A stretch of 64,000 bases of DNA, taken from DASUPK01 sp963801055. GTDB lineage: Bacteria; Actinomycetota; Thermoleophilia; Solirubrobacterales; 70-9. Made by a program: the position numbers and the translations under genes. Every line of letters begins with the position of its first letter. Position 1 is the first letter of the stretch. The stretch lies in contig CAWDDE010000003.1 of assembly GCA_963801055.1 (NCBI GenBank), forward strand, positions 342,458 through 406,457. The letters are read 5' to 3'. This document shows positions 1 to 7,417 of this stretch, one piece after another. The notes under the pieces are model-generated. The model ran no database searches. It was not told the origin of the DNA and was given only the letters and a program-made list of their open reading frames with translations.

Positions 1-1
1 T

Positions 2-151
2 CTTGGCTCCGTTCGTGGGGTTCCAGAGGGGACGCTCGAGAGGGGTGGGACCGGCGATGCGGCTGGCATCGGCGACGCGGCTGGGATCGGTGACGGTGGC
101 GGAATCGGTGTGTTCTTCGTGGGCATATGGATACGGTATCAGAATTCATGA
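2..151 (+). CDS. 3' end of an unidentified ORF with a Gly-rich repeat
   Basis: An open frame enters from the left edge and stops with TGA at 149-151, which overlaps the ATG of the next ORF (ATGA). Three 18-bp units at 53-70, 71-88 and 89-106 encode GDAAGI, GDAAGI and GDGGGI, followed by a short hydrophobic tail. No family is recognised and the 5' end lies outside the window. It may be a real C-terminus or simply an open frame in GC-rich DNA. Confidence 0.22.
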   Translation, partial: LGSVRGVPEGTLERGGTGDAAGIGDAAGIGDGGGIGVFFVGIWIRYQNS

Positions 152-297
152 ACTACTTTTCTAGTAACGGTAGGCAGCAGTCACACGGGACCGGGCGGTG
201 CTGGGACTTCTCGACTAACCACGCGCATGTCCTGGTCTGCGTGGCTCGTGGCAACCACCACGCGGCCCCACCCCTCAGCCGATTAGAGACTTGCTAG
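148..297 (+). pseudogene. Truncated inverted copy of the winged-helix regulator N-terminus
   Basis: The 49-codon frame contains WDFSTNHAHVLVCVA, nearly identical to WDFLTNHAHVLVCVA in the regulator encoded on the opposite strand at 294-629. DNA identity over about 50 bp around this block is high (201-251 against the reverse complement of roughly 520-571). After this segment the frame diverges and stops at 295-297, so the recognition helix and the rest of the domain are missing. The two copies face each other tail to tail. This looks like the leftover of an inverted duplication, not a working gene. Confidence 0.5.
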
Positions 298-629
298 CCC
301 TCCGACAGGACTTTGAGCAACTCACCGACCTCGCGCTCCTGGACGAGGGGATGCCGCAGGGGAAGCTCAGGCTTGACCTGGTAGCGGTTCCGCCGGCCCT
401 GTCGCTCGCGCACGACGTAGCCCTCTTCGACGAGCTCGGACAGGATCCGGTGGGCGGCACGCTCGGTGATCCCTACCGCGGCGGCAATGTCGCGCAGGCG
501 GATGCCCGAGTCATGAGCCACACAGACGAGGACGTGGGCGTGGTTTGTCAGAAAGTCCCAGCGGGGGACCGATGTTTGAGAACCCTGCTCCAACATTCCG
601 GAAGATTGTTTCATGAATAGATGATACAT
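294..629 (-). CDS. Winged helix-turn-helix transcriptional regulator
   Basis: 111 residues. The central part (residues about 40-90) has the MarR/ArsR-like pattern: a helix, the helix-turn-helix IRLRDIAAAVGITERAAHRI, then a wing with EEGYVVRERQGRRNRYQV. It is expected to be a small dimeric DNA-binding protein in the cytoplasm. The N-terminal motif WDFLTNHAHVLVCVA is typical of a compact actinobacterial regulator family that lacks a ligand domain. No target is evident; the adjacent inverted fragment at 148-297 is a partial copy. An in-frame Met at residue 6 is an alternative start. Confidence 0.75.
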   Translation of the reverse strand: MYHLFMKQSSGMLEQGSQTSVPRWDFLTNHAHVLVCVAHDSGIRLRDIAAAVGITERAAHRILSELVEEGYVVRERQGRRNRYQVKPELPLRHPLVQEREVGELLKVLSEG

Positions 630-740
630 TGTGAGTTCGACACCGCCTTTAGAGCACGCGGCCGTCCGTTGTCCCGCAGCGACGAAGGCAAAGCGAAGAG
701 GGCCCTTCGGTGAAGGCCGGGGGGCGGAAGGAGATCAGCC

Positions 741-1094
741 ATCGCCGGAACCGCCACGCCAACCCCAACCGAGCGCTCCCAGGCTCGGCTGCTGCGGTCG
801 GATCGGTCAGAGGACTGGCTCGCGGCCTCGGATCACCGGTGCGAGTCCATCCCCGCCGGATCACTGATCTCGCCACACGACGACGCGGTCGGGCGGTTGG
901 AGGGGGCGCTTGCGGAGCAGGGACGCCGTCGCCGCCGGTACGAGGCGGCATTTGAAACTTCGGACGAGCCGAACGCCCGCGCCCGGCTGTCCGAGGCAAA
1001 CGAGCTCGTTGCGACGCGCGTGAGGTGGCTTGAGTGGATCGACCAGCACTGGGACCGCGGCAGATCGACCGCGCTCGCGAGGAGGACGAGATGA
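741..1094 (+). CDS. Small hypothetical protein, start codon unclear
   Basis: The frame is open from 714 to the TGA at 1092-1094 and its second half reads like a real protein: acidic, helical, with LSEANELVATRVRWLEWID. There is no ATG, GTG or TTG before the TTG at 897. However, a good ribosome-binding site GGAAGGAG (726-733) lies 7 nt before an ATC codon at 741, so either ATC initiates, an ATG has mutated, or the TTG at 897 is used. The next ORF begins with an ATGA overlap at 1091, which supports this frame being translated. Function unknown. Confidence 0.35.
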   Translation: MAGTATPTPTERSQARLLRSDRSEDWLAASDHRCESIPAGSLISPHDDAVGRLEGALAEQGRRRRRYEAAFETSDEPNARARLSEANELVATRVRWLEWIDQHWDRGRSTALARRTR

Positions 1095-1234
1095 GCACCG
1101 GCAAGCGATCGCAACCGGCAGCACGACGGCGCGGCGAGCTCCATCGCGCCATTGGCGACCGCCAGGTCGGCCAATCCATGGGAGCGCGCCGACGCCTGAA
1201 CGCACTCCCGCTCAGAGCGGGCCGGGGGTCGTGA
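1091..1234 (+). CDS. Very small basic hypothetical protein
   Basis: A 47-codon ORF rich in Arg, starting with ATG at 1091 and overlapping the stop of the preceding ORF by four bases (ATGA). The coupling is the main argument that it is translated. No domain is recognised, and it may be spurious in this GC-rich context. Confidence 0.25.
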   Translation: MSTGKRSQPAARRRGELHRAIGDRQVGQSMGARRRLNALPLRAGRGS

Positions 1235-1363
1235 AGGCGAGATGACGGCTCGCCAAGACGAGGAGACAGCCCGTGGGCAGATCGCGGTAGGCGCGCGAGC
1301 TGGCGATTGCCCCCTCCATAAGCGCAAGCGCCTACATGCGATATGCGGGGAGCAGTCAGGGCG

Positions 1364-1582
1364 ATGACCTCTCTGCGTCGCCTGGACGAACTGAGAGCGG
1401 ATGCCCGCTACCACCGCGATTGCCGTGACCTCTACCGGGCCGAGATGTACGGTCCGCGGCCGGCGAGTCTTGTCCAACTGAAGGAGTTGGAGCGGGATTG
1501 CGTCTTCTCTGAGGCGCGCCTCCGGAGGGCCGAGCAAGAACTCCAAGCGGAGACGGTACGGCTACGGGCGCTGGCTGAGTGA
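1364..1582 (+). CDS. Small helical hypothetical protein
   Basis: 72 residues from ATG 1364 (an in-frame ATG at 1343 would add seven). The protein is almost all charged helix, beginning MTSLRRLDELRADARYHRD and ending in a heptad-like stretch (ARLRRAEQELQAETVRLRAL) that could form a coiled coil. No family is recognised. It is followed by a hairpin repeat (1607-1628) and a strong intrinsic terminator (1671-1692), which fits the end of a transcription unit. Confidence 0.5.
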   Translation: MTSLRRLDELRADARYHRDCRDLYRAEMYGPRPASLVQLKELERDCVFSEARLRRAEQELQAETVRLRALAE

Positions 1583-1606
1583 CGAGACCCGCCCACTGAT
1601 CACAGT

Positions 1607-1628
1607 GCCGCTTCTCGTCCAAAGCGGC
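1607..1628 (+). repeat. Dispersed hairpin repeat, TCGTCC-loop type (copy a)
   Basis: GCCGCTT and AAGCGGC arms flank a loop around CTCGTCC. The same 22-bp sequence recurs at 2111-2132, with close relatives at 57636-57656 and 62278-62307. It lies just after a CDS. Confidence 0.75.
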
Positions 1629-1670
1629 GCTCTTAGTCGATGACAGCGCCGCCTGCGCGGGCCTGCCCTA

Positions 1671-1692
1671 GGCCGCTCGGTGCGGCCTTTTT
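1671..1692 (+). terminator. Rho-independent terminator
   Basis: GGCCGC, loop TCGGT, GCGGCC, then TTTTT: a perfect 6-bp GC stem (extended by one A-T pair) followed immediately by five T residues. It would end transcription of the small plus-strand ORFs upstream. Confidence 0.85.
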
Positions 1693-1827
1693 CTGCCGTC
1701 CTCTACCCGAAGTGGACCCGGACCTGCTAGGTGTAGCCCCACTAGGGCCACAGACAGCGATCCCCACACAGACACAGCGGGGCGCGACGTCGAGGGGCTA
1801 TAGCTGCACTAAACGAGAGGGGCAACC

Positions 1828-2028
1828 ATGCTCCCTAGCAAGACGCTCGCCGAAGAGCACGTCCAGATGATGCTCACGGTTGGGTCCCCGTTCGATGAGA
1901 TCGAGGACTACATCAACAAGACCAGGCTGCGCAATCACCAGAAGTCGGCGCTTTGGCTGATCGCCTGGTCGGGGCAGGAGCGCTCCGTGCAACGCCGAGT
2001 CGCGCACGAGGCGCTAGCCCTCAGCTAG
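1828..2028 (+). CDS. Small hypothetical protein
   Basis: 66 residues from ATG 1828 with a purine-rich ribosome-binding site (GAGAGGGG) about 5 nt upstream. The composition is balanced and protein-like: a predicted helical segment around FDEIEDYINKTRL, then QKSALWLIAWSGQERSVQRR. No paralogue or domain is recognised. It stands alone between a terminator and a pair of hairpin repeats, a setting common for island cargo genes. Confidence 0.6.
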   Translation: MLPSKTLAEEHVQMMLTVGSPFDEIEDYINKTRLRNHQKSALWLIAWSGQERSVQRRVAHEALALS

Positions 2029-2096
2029 ACGTTCGTCCTCTTCGAAGCGCAAGAAGCGGCTCAATGCCGTAGCCAGGCGGAGGGTGACGACCGGTG

Positions 2097-2132
2097 CTTT
2101 CATACAAAGCGCCGCTTCTCGTCCAAAGCGGC
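2097..2132 (+). repeat. Two adjacent dispersed hairpin repeats (copy b)
   Basis: GCTTT, CATAC, AAAGC (about 2096-2110) is directly followed by the full GCCGCTT/AAGCGGC element (2111-2132). The first is a variant of the CCATGC-loop type and the second is the TCGTCC-loop type, so both loop classes sit side by side here. Confidence 0.7.
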
Positions 2133-2169
2133 TATCTCACGAGGCAACCCGGTGGCTCAGCCGGATGGC

Positions 2170-2571
2170 CTAGTCAGCCCACCAGTCGCGCTGGCCCTCG
2201 ACGTCTTCGCGCGGAGCCTCGCCGAGATTGGGCGCGCCGATGACGATGATCTCGAGGCCCTCCGGCCCGGCTTCGTAGCCTCGCCACGTCCCGGGCGGGA
2301 CACGCACCACGTCCCACTCCTTGAGCTCGACGATCTCGTCGTCGAGTTTCATCCGCCCGCTCCCGCGCACGACCAGGTACACCTCCTCCTGCTTCTTGTG
2401 CGTGTGGCCGTAGGGAAAGCGATAGCCGGGCGGGACGCGCTGGTAGCTCAGGCCGGATTGCTCGAGCTCGAGCGCCTCGGTCGCCGAGCGGAACTCCAGG
2501 TCCGGCGCGCCGTCGAACCTGGACCCGACGTCCTCAAGGTCCTCCTTCAGGTTCCTGAGCGTGAACGGCAC
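2170..2571 (-). CDS. Cupin-domain protein
   Basis: 133 residues with a single small beta-barrel domain. The first cupin motif is visible as GHTHKKQEEVYLVVRGSG (metal ligands His, His and Glu), and the second region is RVPPGTWRGYEAG, in which the usual second-motif His is not obvious. Cupins of this size act as metal-dependent enzymes or sugar/ligand sensors in the cytosol; the substrate cannot be read from the sequence. A CCATGC-type hairpin repeat lies 50 bp upstream. The start at 2571 gives a typical length for the family. Confidence 0.8.
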   Translation of the reverse strand: MPFTLRNLKEDLEDVGSRFDGAPDLEFRSATEALELEQSGLSYQRVPPGYRFPYGHTHKKQEEVYLVVRGSGRMKLDDEIVELKEWDVVRVPPGTWRGYEAGPEGLEIIVIGAPNLGEAPREDVEGQRDWWAD

Positions 2572-2623
2572 GGCCGCAATCCTACGGTGCCTTGCGGGCT
2601 GGGCCCCCCCGACCTAATGGGTA

Positions 2624-2640
2624 CTGCTTTCCATGCAAAG
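2624..2640 (+). repeat. Dispersed hairpin repeat, CCATGC-loop type (copy c)
   Basis: TGCTTTCCATGCAAAG followed by GGGCTATCT. The right arm is imperfect (AAAGGGGC instead of AAAGCGGC). It lies in the gap upstream of the cupin gene. Confidence 0.65.
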
Positions 2641-2661
2641 GGGCTATCTCGCATCGCAGCT

Positions 2662-3315
2662 CTAACCGAAGTGGCGACCGCTCGGGCGTGAGGCGATCGA
2701 CCAGCGCCAGGGAGGTTCCTCGCCCGGCGGGAACAGGTAGTGGTCCCGACCGGGGAGTGTCTCTAACGGAACCAGGGCCGGATCGTCCTCGAGACTCAGC
2801 CGAAGGCTGGACGCGGCGGTGATCTCGCTGGGTCCGGCGATGCGATCGATTCGCTCCCAGGGCTGGCCCGGCCGGTAGAGCCAGTAGGTGACTCGAACCC
2901 GCCCGCCCAAGCGGCGCTGGTCGTCCACCGATGTGAACTCGGTGACCCGGCGGCCCGAGGAGGTGAGTCCCGCGTGCGTGCCCGGTGAGGCGCAGCTCTG
3001 CCGCCGGCAGTAGCGGAAGTCCACCGGAAGCTCAGCGCCGGCGACGGTCGGCTGGGGCGCGAGGTACCGGACCAGCTTCCCGAGCGGAAAGCCGTAGGCC
3101 AGGGCGAGGGGGTTCCGCCCGCAGGGGATCGGATAGCGCGGGGCGCACGCGATCCGGCTGGCGAGCATCTCGCCGAGCTCGCGATCCGCCTGTCGCCGTG
3201 GAGATGCCACCAGCGCGGCGATCGCGACCACGATCAGCAACCCGATCATCCCGGCGAGCGCCAGGTACTCGACCGAGGCGGCGCCCCGGCGCCACGGTTG
3301 GCAATCCGGCACCAC
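2662..3315 (-). CDS. Membrane-anchored protein with Flp/TadE-like N-terminus
   Basis: 217 residues. Residues about 10-37 read RRGAASVEYLALAGMIGLLI and continue as one hydrophobic helix, the classic class III (Flp/TadE pseudopilin) N-terminus: a short basic leader, Glu near the start of the helix, a single membrane segment. The rest is extracytoplasmic and contains four Cys in two short blocks (IACAPRYPIPC and YCRRQSC), so disulfides are likely. No tad assembly genes are in the window, so this may be an orphan pseudopilin or simply a secreted protein anchored by a pilin-like helix. Confidence 0.6.
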   Translation of the reverse strand: MVPDCQPWRRGAASVEYLALAGMIGLLIVVAIAALVASPRRQADRELGEMLASRIACAPRYPIPCGRNPLALAYGFPLGKLVRYLAPQPTVAGAELPVDFRYCRRQSCASPGTHAGLTSSGRRVTEFTSVDDQRRLGGRVRVTYWLYRPGQPWERIDRIAGPSEITAASSLRLSLEDDPALVPLETLPGRDHYLFPPGEEPPWRWSIASRPSGRHFG

Positions 3316-3374
3316 CGCACGTTCGCGCGGGGGGTGTGTCGCCCGGCGCGCACTCCGCGCCGAACGCGCGGCGG

Positions 3375-3671
3375 ATGAGTGCCGCGCTCTATGATCGACT
3401 CATGGAAGGCTTTGGTGGTCTATTCGGCGATCCTGAGGAGATGCGGCGCCGCATGGAGGAGCTCCAGGAGCAGATGCAGGGGGCTCAGAAGGTGGCCTGG
3501 GCCGACAACGCGATCAAGCTCGCGGTCGAGATGACGGTGGCGGCGATCGGCTCGCTCGAGCTGAGCGGCTCGAGCGACGAGCAGGCGGTCCAGGTGCGCG
3601 ACGCGATCAGGATCGTCTTCCCCGAGGCGGTGACCCTGGTGAGGGAGGCCCGGGAGGGATTGCAGGACTGA
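3375..3671 (+). CDS. Small hypothetical protein with helical N-terminus
   Basis: 98 residues from ATG 3375; a second in-frame ATG at 3402 gives a protein starting MEGFGGLFGDPEEM. A charged helix (MRRRMEELQEQMQGAQKVAW) with heptad spacing is followed by an Ala/Val-rich segment and a helical tail. No domain is recognised. It precedes the SDR gene by 30 bp on the same strand and may be co-transcribed with it. Confidence 0.6.
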   Translation: MSAALYDRLMEGFGGLFGDPEEMRRRMEELQEQMQGAQKVAWADNAIKLAVEMTVAAIGSLELSGSSDEQAVQVRDAIRIVFPEAVTLVREAREGLQD

Positions 3672-3701
3672 TGCGCCTCCACGCCCGCGCCGCCTGATCC
3701 A

Positions 3702-4505
3702 GTGGGCCTACCGGAACCCTCGGTAAGCAACACCGCGCTCGTCACCGGTGCCTCGTCGGGAATCGGCGCAGCGATCGCCGCGGAGCTCGCCTCGCGCGGC
3801 TACTCGCTCGCGCTCGTGGCGCGGCGGGAAGAGCGGCTGCGCAGCCTGGCCACCGAGCTCGCCTCCGAGCATGGAGTTGAGGCGGCGGTGATCGCCTGCG
3901 ACCTCGCCGACCCGGCCGAGCGAGATCGCCTGACCGACGAGCTCAGGGCCGGTGGCCGCGCGGTCGAATTGCTGGTCAACAACGCCGGCTTCGGGCACCA
4001 GGCCGACTTCGCGCCCAGCCCGCGGGAGCGCATGGTCGAGATGGTCAGGCTGAACGTCGAGGCCGTCGTCGACCTGACCAGCCGGTTTCTCGGGCCGATG
4101 GTCGAGAAGGGGCGCGGAGGCGTGATCAACATCGCCTCCACCGCCGCCTTTCAGCCACTCCCGGGCTCGGCGGTCTACGCGGCCAGCAAGGCATTCGTCC
4201 TCTCCTTCAGCGAGGCGATCCGCACGGAGCTGCGTGGCTCCGGCGTCACGGTCACCGCCGTCTGCCCCGGGCCGGTCAAGACCGAGTTCACCGAGGTCGC
4301 CGGCGTCGGGGGCGTCGAGGAGCGGACCCCGGGCGCCGTTTGGATGACGGCCGAGGAGATCGCCCGCCACGCCGTGGACGGCGCGCAGCGCGACCGTCGC
4401 GTCGTCGTTCCAGGCACGCTGAACCGCGCCACCGCCCTCGCCGGCCAGCACAGCCCCAGGGCCGTCGCTCTGCCGCTGATCAGCCGGATCTGGCGCAACA
4501 TCTAG
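3702..4505 (+). CDS. Short-chain dehydrogenase/reductase (SDR)
   Basis: 267 residues from GTG 3702. A complete classical SDR: TGASSGIG cofactor motif at residues about 15-22, NNAG at about 92-95, catalytic Ser in NIAST, and the YAASK Tyr/Lys pair, then PGPVKTEF. An Arg after the first strand (ARREER) favours NADP(H). It should act as a soluble oxidoreductase on a carbonyl or alcohol; the substrate is unknown. The hydrolase gene follows 28 bp later on the same strand, suggesting a small operon. Confidence 0.9.
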   Translation: MGLPEPSVSNTALVTGASSGIGAAIAAELASRGYSLALVARREERLRSLATELASEHGVEAAVIACDLADPAERDRLTDELRAGGRAVELLVNNAGFGHQADFAPSPRERMVEMVRLNVEAVVDLTSRFLGPMVEKGRGGVINIASTAAFQPLPGSAVYAASKAFVLSFSEAIRTELRGSGVTVTAVCPGPVKTEFTEVAGVGGVEERTPGAVWMTAEEIARHAVDGAQRDRRVVVPGTLNRATALAGQHSPRAVALPLISRIWRNI

Positions 4506-4533
4506 CCTGATGAGTGGGCCGTCTCCCATCTAG

Positions 4534-5325
4534 ATGCCGACCCTCGAGGCCCGCGGCGTCGAGATCGCGTGGAGCGAGCGAGGTGATGGTTCTCCGGTCC
4601 TGTTGATCCATGAGACCGCGGCCATGGGCGCGATCTGGGAACCGGTCGCCGGGTCGGTGTCCGAGCGGTGCCGGGCGATCTTCTATGACCGGCGCGGGTG
4701 GGGCCGCTCGAGCGCCCCGGAGGATTATCGGCGGACCACGGTCGAGGAGCAGAGCGAGGACGCCGTCGCCCTGATCGAGCGGGTCGCCGGTGAGCCCACG
4801 GTCGTCTGCGGGGCAAGCCTGGGCGCGGTGATCGGCCTCGACCTGCTGCTTCGGCGCGCCGATGCCGTCTCCGCTGCGGTGCTGATCGAACCTCCGCTGC
4901 TGCAGCTGCTCCCGGTGGCGACCCAGGCCCTCTCCGATGACCGTCGCCGCCTGGAGGGCGCGGCTGCCACCGGTGACGACGTGATCGAGCTCTACCTCTC
5001 CGGCGGCCTACCCGCGCTGGGAGCGGGGGTCGGCCGGCTCCCGGAGTCCATGGCGACCGCCGCACGGGAGCGACCCTGGAGCGTGATGGCTGAGCTCGGC
5101 ATCGCCTCCGGATGGCGGGCGCCGCCGTCGCGCCTGGCGGCCGCCGAGCGCCCGTCGGCGATCGTCACCGCGGCCTCGACGCCGCCGCTGCTCCGCGATG
5201 CATCTACCGCACTCGCGGGGCGGCTCGCCCGTAGCTCCTCCCGCGAGGTCGATTCGGGTGCGCGGGCCCCGCACGTGGGAGCCGCTGAGCAGGTCGCGAC
5301 ATTGCTCCTGGAGCTCAGTCGGTAG
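4534..5325 (+). CDS. Alpha/beta hydrolase
   Basis: 263 residues. The fold is indicated by the early strand PVLLIHE, the DRRGWGRSS segment and the nucleophile elbow CGASLGAVIG with Ser95; APHVGAAEQV near the C-terminus supplies the likely catalytic His. The family includes esterases, lipases and dehalogenases; substrate not predictable. The end overlaps the convergent zinc-ribbon gene by 11 bp. Confidence 0.85.
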   Translation: MPTLEARGVEIAWSERGDGSPVLLIHETAAMGAIWEPVAGSVSERCRAIFYDRRGWGRSSAPEDYRRTTVEEQSEDAVALIERVAGEPTVVCGASLGAVIGLDLLLRRADAVSAAVLIEPPLLQLLPVATQALSDDRRRLEGAAATGDDVIELYLSGGLPALGAGVGRLPESMATAARERPWSVMAELGIASGWRAPPSRLAAAERPSAIVTAASTPPLLRDASTALAGRLARSSSREVDSGARAPHVGAAEQVATLLLELSR

Positions 5326-6028
5326 GGGGAAGTGGCTCCGCCAGGACTTCGACCACGCCGCCCCGGCGGACCAGCACCGCGCCGGACTCCAGGAAGGCAG
5401 CGAGGAACGCTGTCGGGATCGCCGCCAGCACGGTGATCACGGCGTCGATCGAGAACGCCGCGAGTCCGCGACCGGTGCCGGGGCGAAGCCGCCCAGATGC
5501 CGCCTCGGAGGCGAAATCGCGATGGAAGGTGAGCAGGTTGAGGAGCGTCTGCCACATCGATGCCATCCCCGGCCGGACCAGATAGCGGACACGCCGGACC
5601 TCGAGCCCCCGGCGGGCGAGAAGCAGGCGGAGCGCGCGGGGCGTCGGCTCGATCCCGTAATGCGAGGGCGCGCCGCCAGGCCCGACCCGGTTTATGTTGG
5701 GGCTGAGTGCGGCCCAGTTCTCCGCTCCGAGCCAGGCCTGAAGGCTCGCCGCGTTGGCGGCGCGTACCACGACACGCTCGCCGCGCCGCTCCCGACCGGA
5801 CATAAGCGTCTCGGCCGCGGCCTCGGGCGAGGGGATCGCATTCCGCGCGGCGACGAGCCCGCAGTTCTCGCAACGATCGATCACCTGGTCCTCGCGCCCG
5901 CCGTAGCCGGCGGCCTCGACCCAGGCGAAGAGCGGCTCGCCGCAGGCGGGGCAGCGCTGCGAATTCGGCCCGGCTCCATGCTCGAGGCTGACGGTGCGCC
6001 CCCGCCGGGTGCTCAGTCCGATCGGCAT
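5315..6028 (-). CDS. Zinc-ribbon membrane-associated protein of unknown function
   Basis: About 237 residues from ATG 6028 (MPIGLSTRRG). A four-Cys zinc ribbon, CPACGEP and later CENCGLV, occupies residues about 27-65. The C-terminal part has a hydrophobic segment around SIDAVITVLAAIPTAFLAAF, so membrane attachment is possible. The middle part (ALSPNINRVGPGG, HYGIEPTPRALRLLL) resembles the ends of some class I methyltransferase-like proteins, but no SAM-binding motif is present. It sits 5 bp after the stop of the broken reductase gene and shares its frame because of the frameshift there. Confidence 0.55.
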   Translation of the reverse strand: MPIGLSTRRGRTVSLEHGAGPNSQRCPACGEPLFAWVEAAGYGGREDQVIDRCENCGLVAARNAIPSPEAAAETLMSGRERRGERVVVRAANAASLQAWLGAENWAALSPNINRVGPGGAPSHYGIEPTPRALRLLLARRGLEVRRVRYLVRPGMASMWQTLLNLLTFHRDFASEAASGRLRPGTGRGLAAFSIDAVITVLAAIPTAFLAAFLESGAVLVRRGGVVEVLAEPLPPTD

Positions 6029-6033
6029 TCGGC

Positions 6034-7183
6034 TCAGGCCTCGACGGGAATCAGCTGCTCGACTCCTTCCACCTGCCAACGGACGTCGAAGCGATCCAGG
6101 CCGCGGAGGAACTCCTTTGGATCGTACGCCTGGGAAGGAGCCAGGCCTCCGCGCGCCTTGAAGCCGCGGCCTGGCGGCGAGGAGCGCTCCCCGGGCCACC
6201 GCCGCGGCTGTCAGGCCGTAGACGTCCCGCCCACTGATCACGCCCTTGCGCTCGACCTCACCGAGCTTCGCTTCGCAGACGATCATCCACCGCATCCTCG
6301 CCCGCTGCTCCGGCGTGGGCCCCTCGGGGAGTCGGGAGATGACCGATTCGGCGAGGCGCTTCAGCGGCGTTCTCATCGCCAGCCCCGCGGGCCGCATCGT
6401 CGCGGCAAAGAGCGGCGCTAGGCGTTCGCTCGAGAAAGCCGACACGTTCATGGTCGAGCGCACGTTGCGCGTGGGAATGTGCCGCGGCGCGGTGATCTGC
6501 TCACCCGAGGGATAGCGGATCATGCGCCGCCGGCCGACGGAAGCGGGAAACTCGTACGTGCCCCTCGAGGCGCTGCCGCCCGCCTCAACCCACCTCATGT
6601 TCCTCCACTCCAGGTCGCTGCCGCTGATGATCTCCAGGGTGCTGCGGGCGGTTCCCTGGCTCGGCGTGAAGTTCTGCCAGCAGTAGTGCACCGAGAGCTC
6701 GTCGAGCTCGCCCATGCCATCGGCCGTGAGCGAGGCGATCATGTCGCCTGGGACGTAGTCGAAGCCCATGGCGGGTATCACCGCGACCTCCGCTTCGGAT
6801 GCTCCCGGCCCGTATCGCTCGAGGGCCAGCTTCATGTAGGGCTGCTCGCCCGTGGTGTCCAGGTAGTGCGTCGCGGTTTCCACCGCCGCGGCCAGGACCG
6901 GCTCGCCGAAGCGGACGAAGGGACCGGCGCAATCGACCACGACGGAGCAGTTGGCGAGTAGCTGCCGCAGCGAAGCGGGGTCGTCGAGGGTCGCCTGCCG
7001 CGCCGTGATGTCCCCTTCCAGCTCGGCGGCGAGAACGTCGAGCTTGCGGCGGTTGCGGCCAGAGACGATCAGCTCCGCCTTTGCGTCCGCGAGCTCGGCC
7101 GCGACCAGCCGGCCGGTGTATCCGGTGGCTCCGTAGACGGCGATTGGGCCCTGCTGCCTGGAGATAAGCGGCATCGCGGCCAA
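6034..7183 (-). pseudogene. Saccharopine dehydrogenase-like / trans-acting enoyl reductase family, frameshifted
   Basis: The N-terminal Rossmann segment IAVYGATGYTGRLVAAELAD and the following text match saccharopine dehydrogenase NADP-binding proteins, a family that includes trans-acting enoyl reductases. The frame is intact to about residue 330, then the coding text changes frame near 6165-6180: the correct C-terminus (AYDPKEFLRGLDRFDVRW ending at a TGA at 6034-6036) continues in the +1 frame. A single extra base explains this. The gene is either a recent pseudogene or carries an assembly error. Start ATG 7183, or 7174. Confidence 0.75.
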
Positions 7184-7197
7184 GATACAGTCCCCCC

Positions 7198-7402
7198 ATG
7201 CAGCTCCGCGAGACCATGACCGGCGCTAATGGTGCTCACCAAGGTCCACAGGCTGCCGGTGATCGAGGGAGGACGGCTCGCCGGGATCGTCGGCCTCGAT
7301 GACCTCGCCGTCCGCACGGGCAATCTCGAGGTCGCCCGGCAGATGACCGCCGACCTGAACGAGGGCGCGCTGCCCGAGTCCTGCTTCCACGAGCGCGCTT
7401 AG
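7198..7402 (+). pseudogene. Remnant of a CBS-domain gene with internal deletion
   Basis: ATG 7198 opens a typical CBS-protein N-terminus (MQLRETMTGA). Within 30 bp the similarity jumps, in another frame, to the end of a CBS domain: KVHRLPVIEGGRLAGIVGLD followed by DLAVRTGNLEVARQM, stopping at 7400-7402. A complete CBS pair needs about 130 residues; only about 70 codons remain and they are in two frames. Most of both domains has been deleted. It was a nucleotide-sensing type protein before decay. Confidence 0.6.
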
Positions 7403-7417
7403 ACAGACTCCCGATCC

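Noticed and set aside
649..1546. Minus-strand ORFs up to 237 codons
   Set aside because: Arg/Pro/Ser-rich with no domain; the plus-strand small ORFs fit coding composition better.
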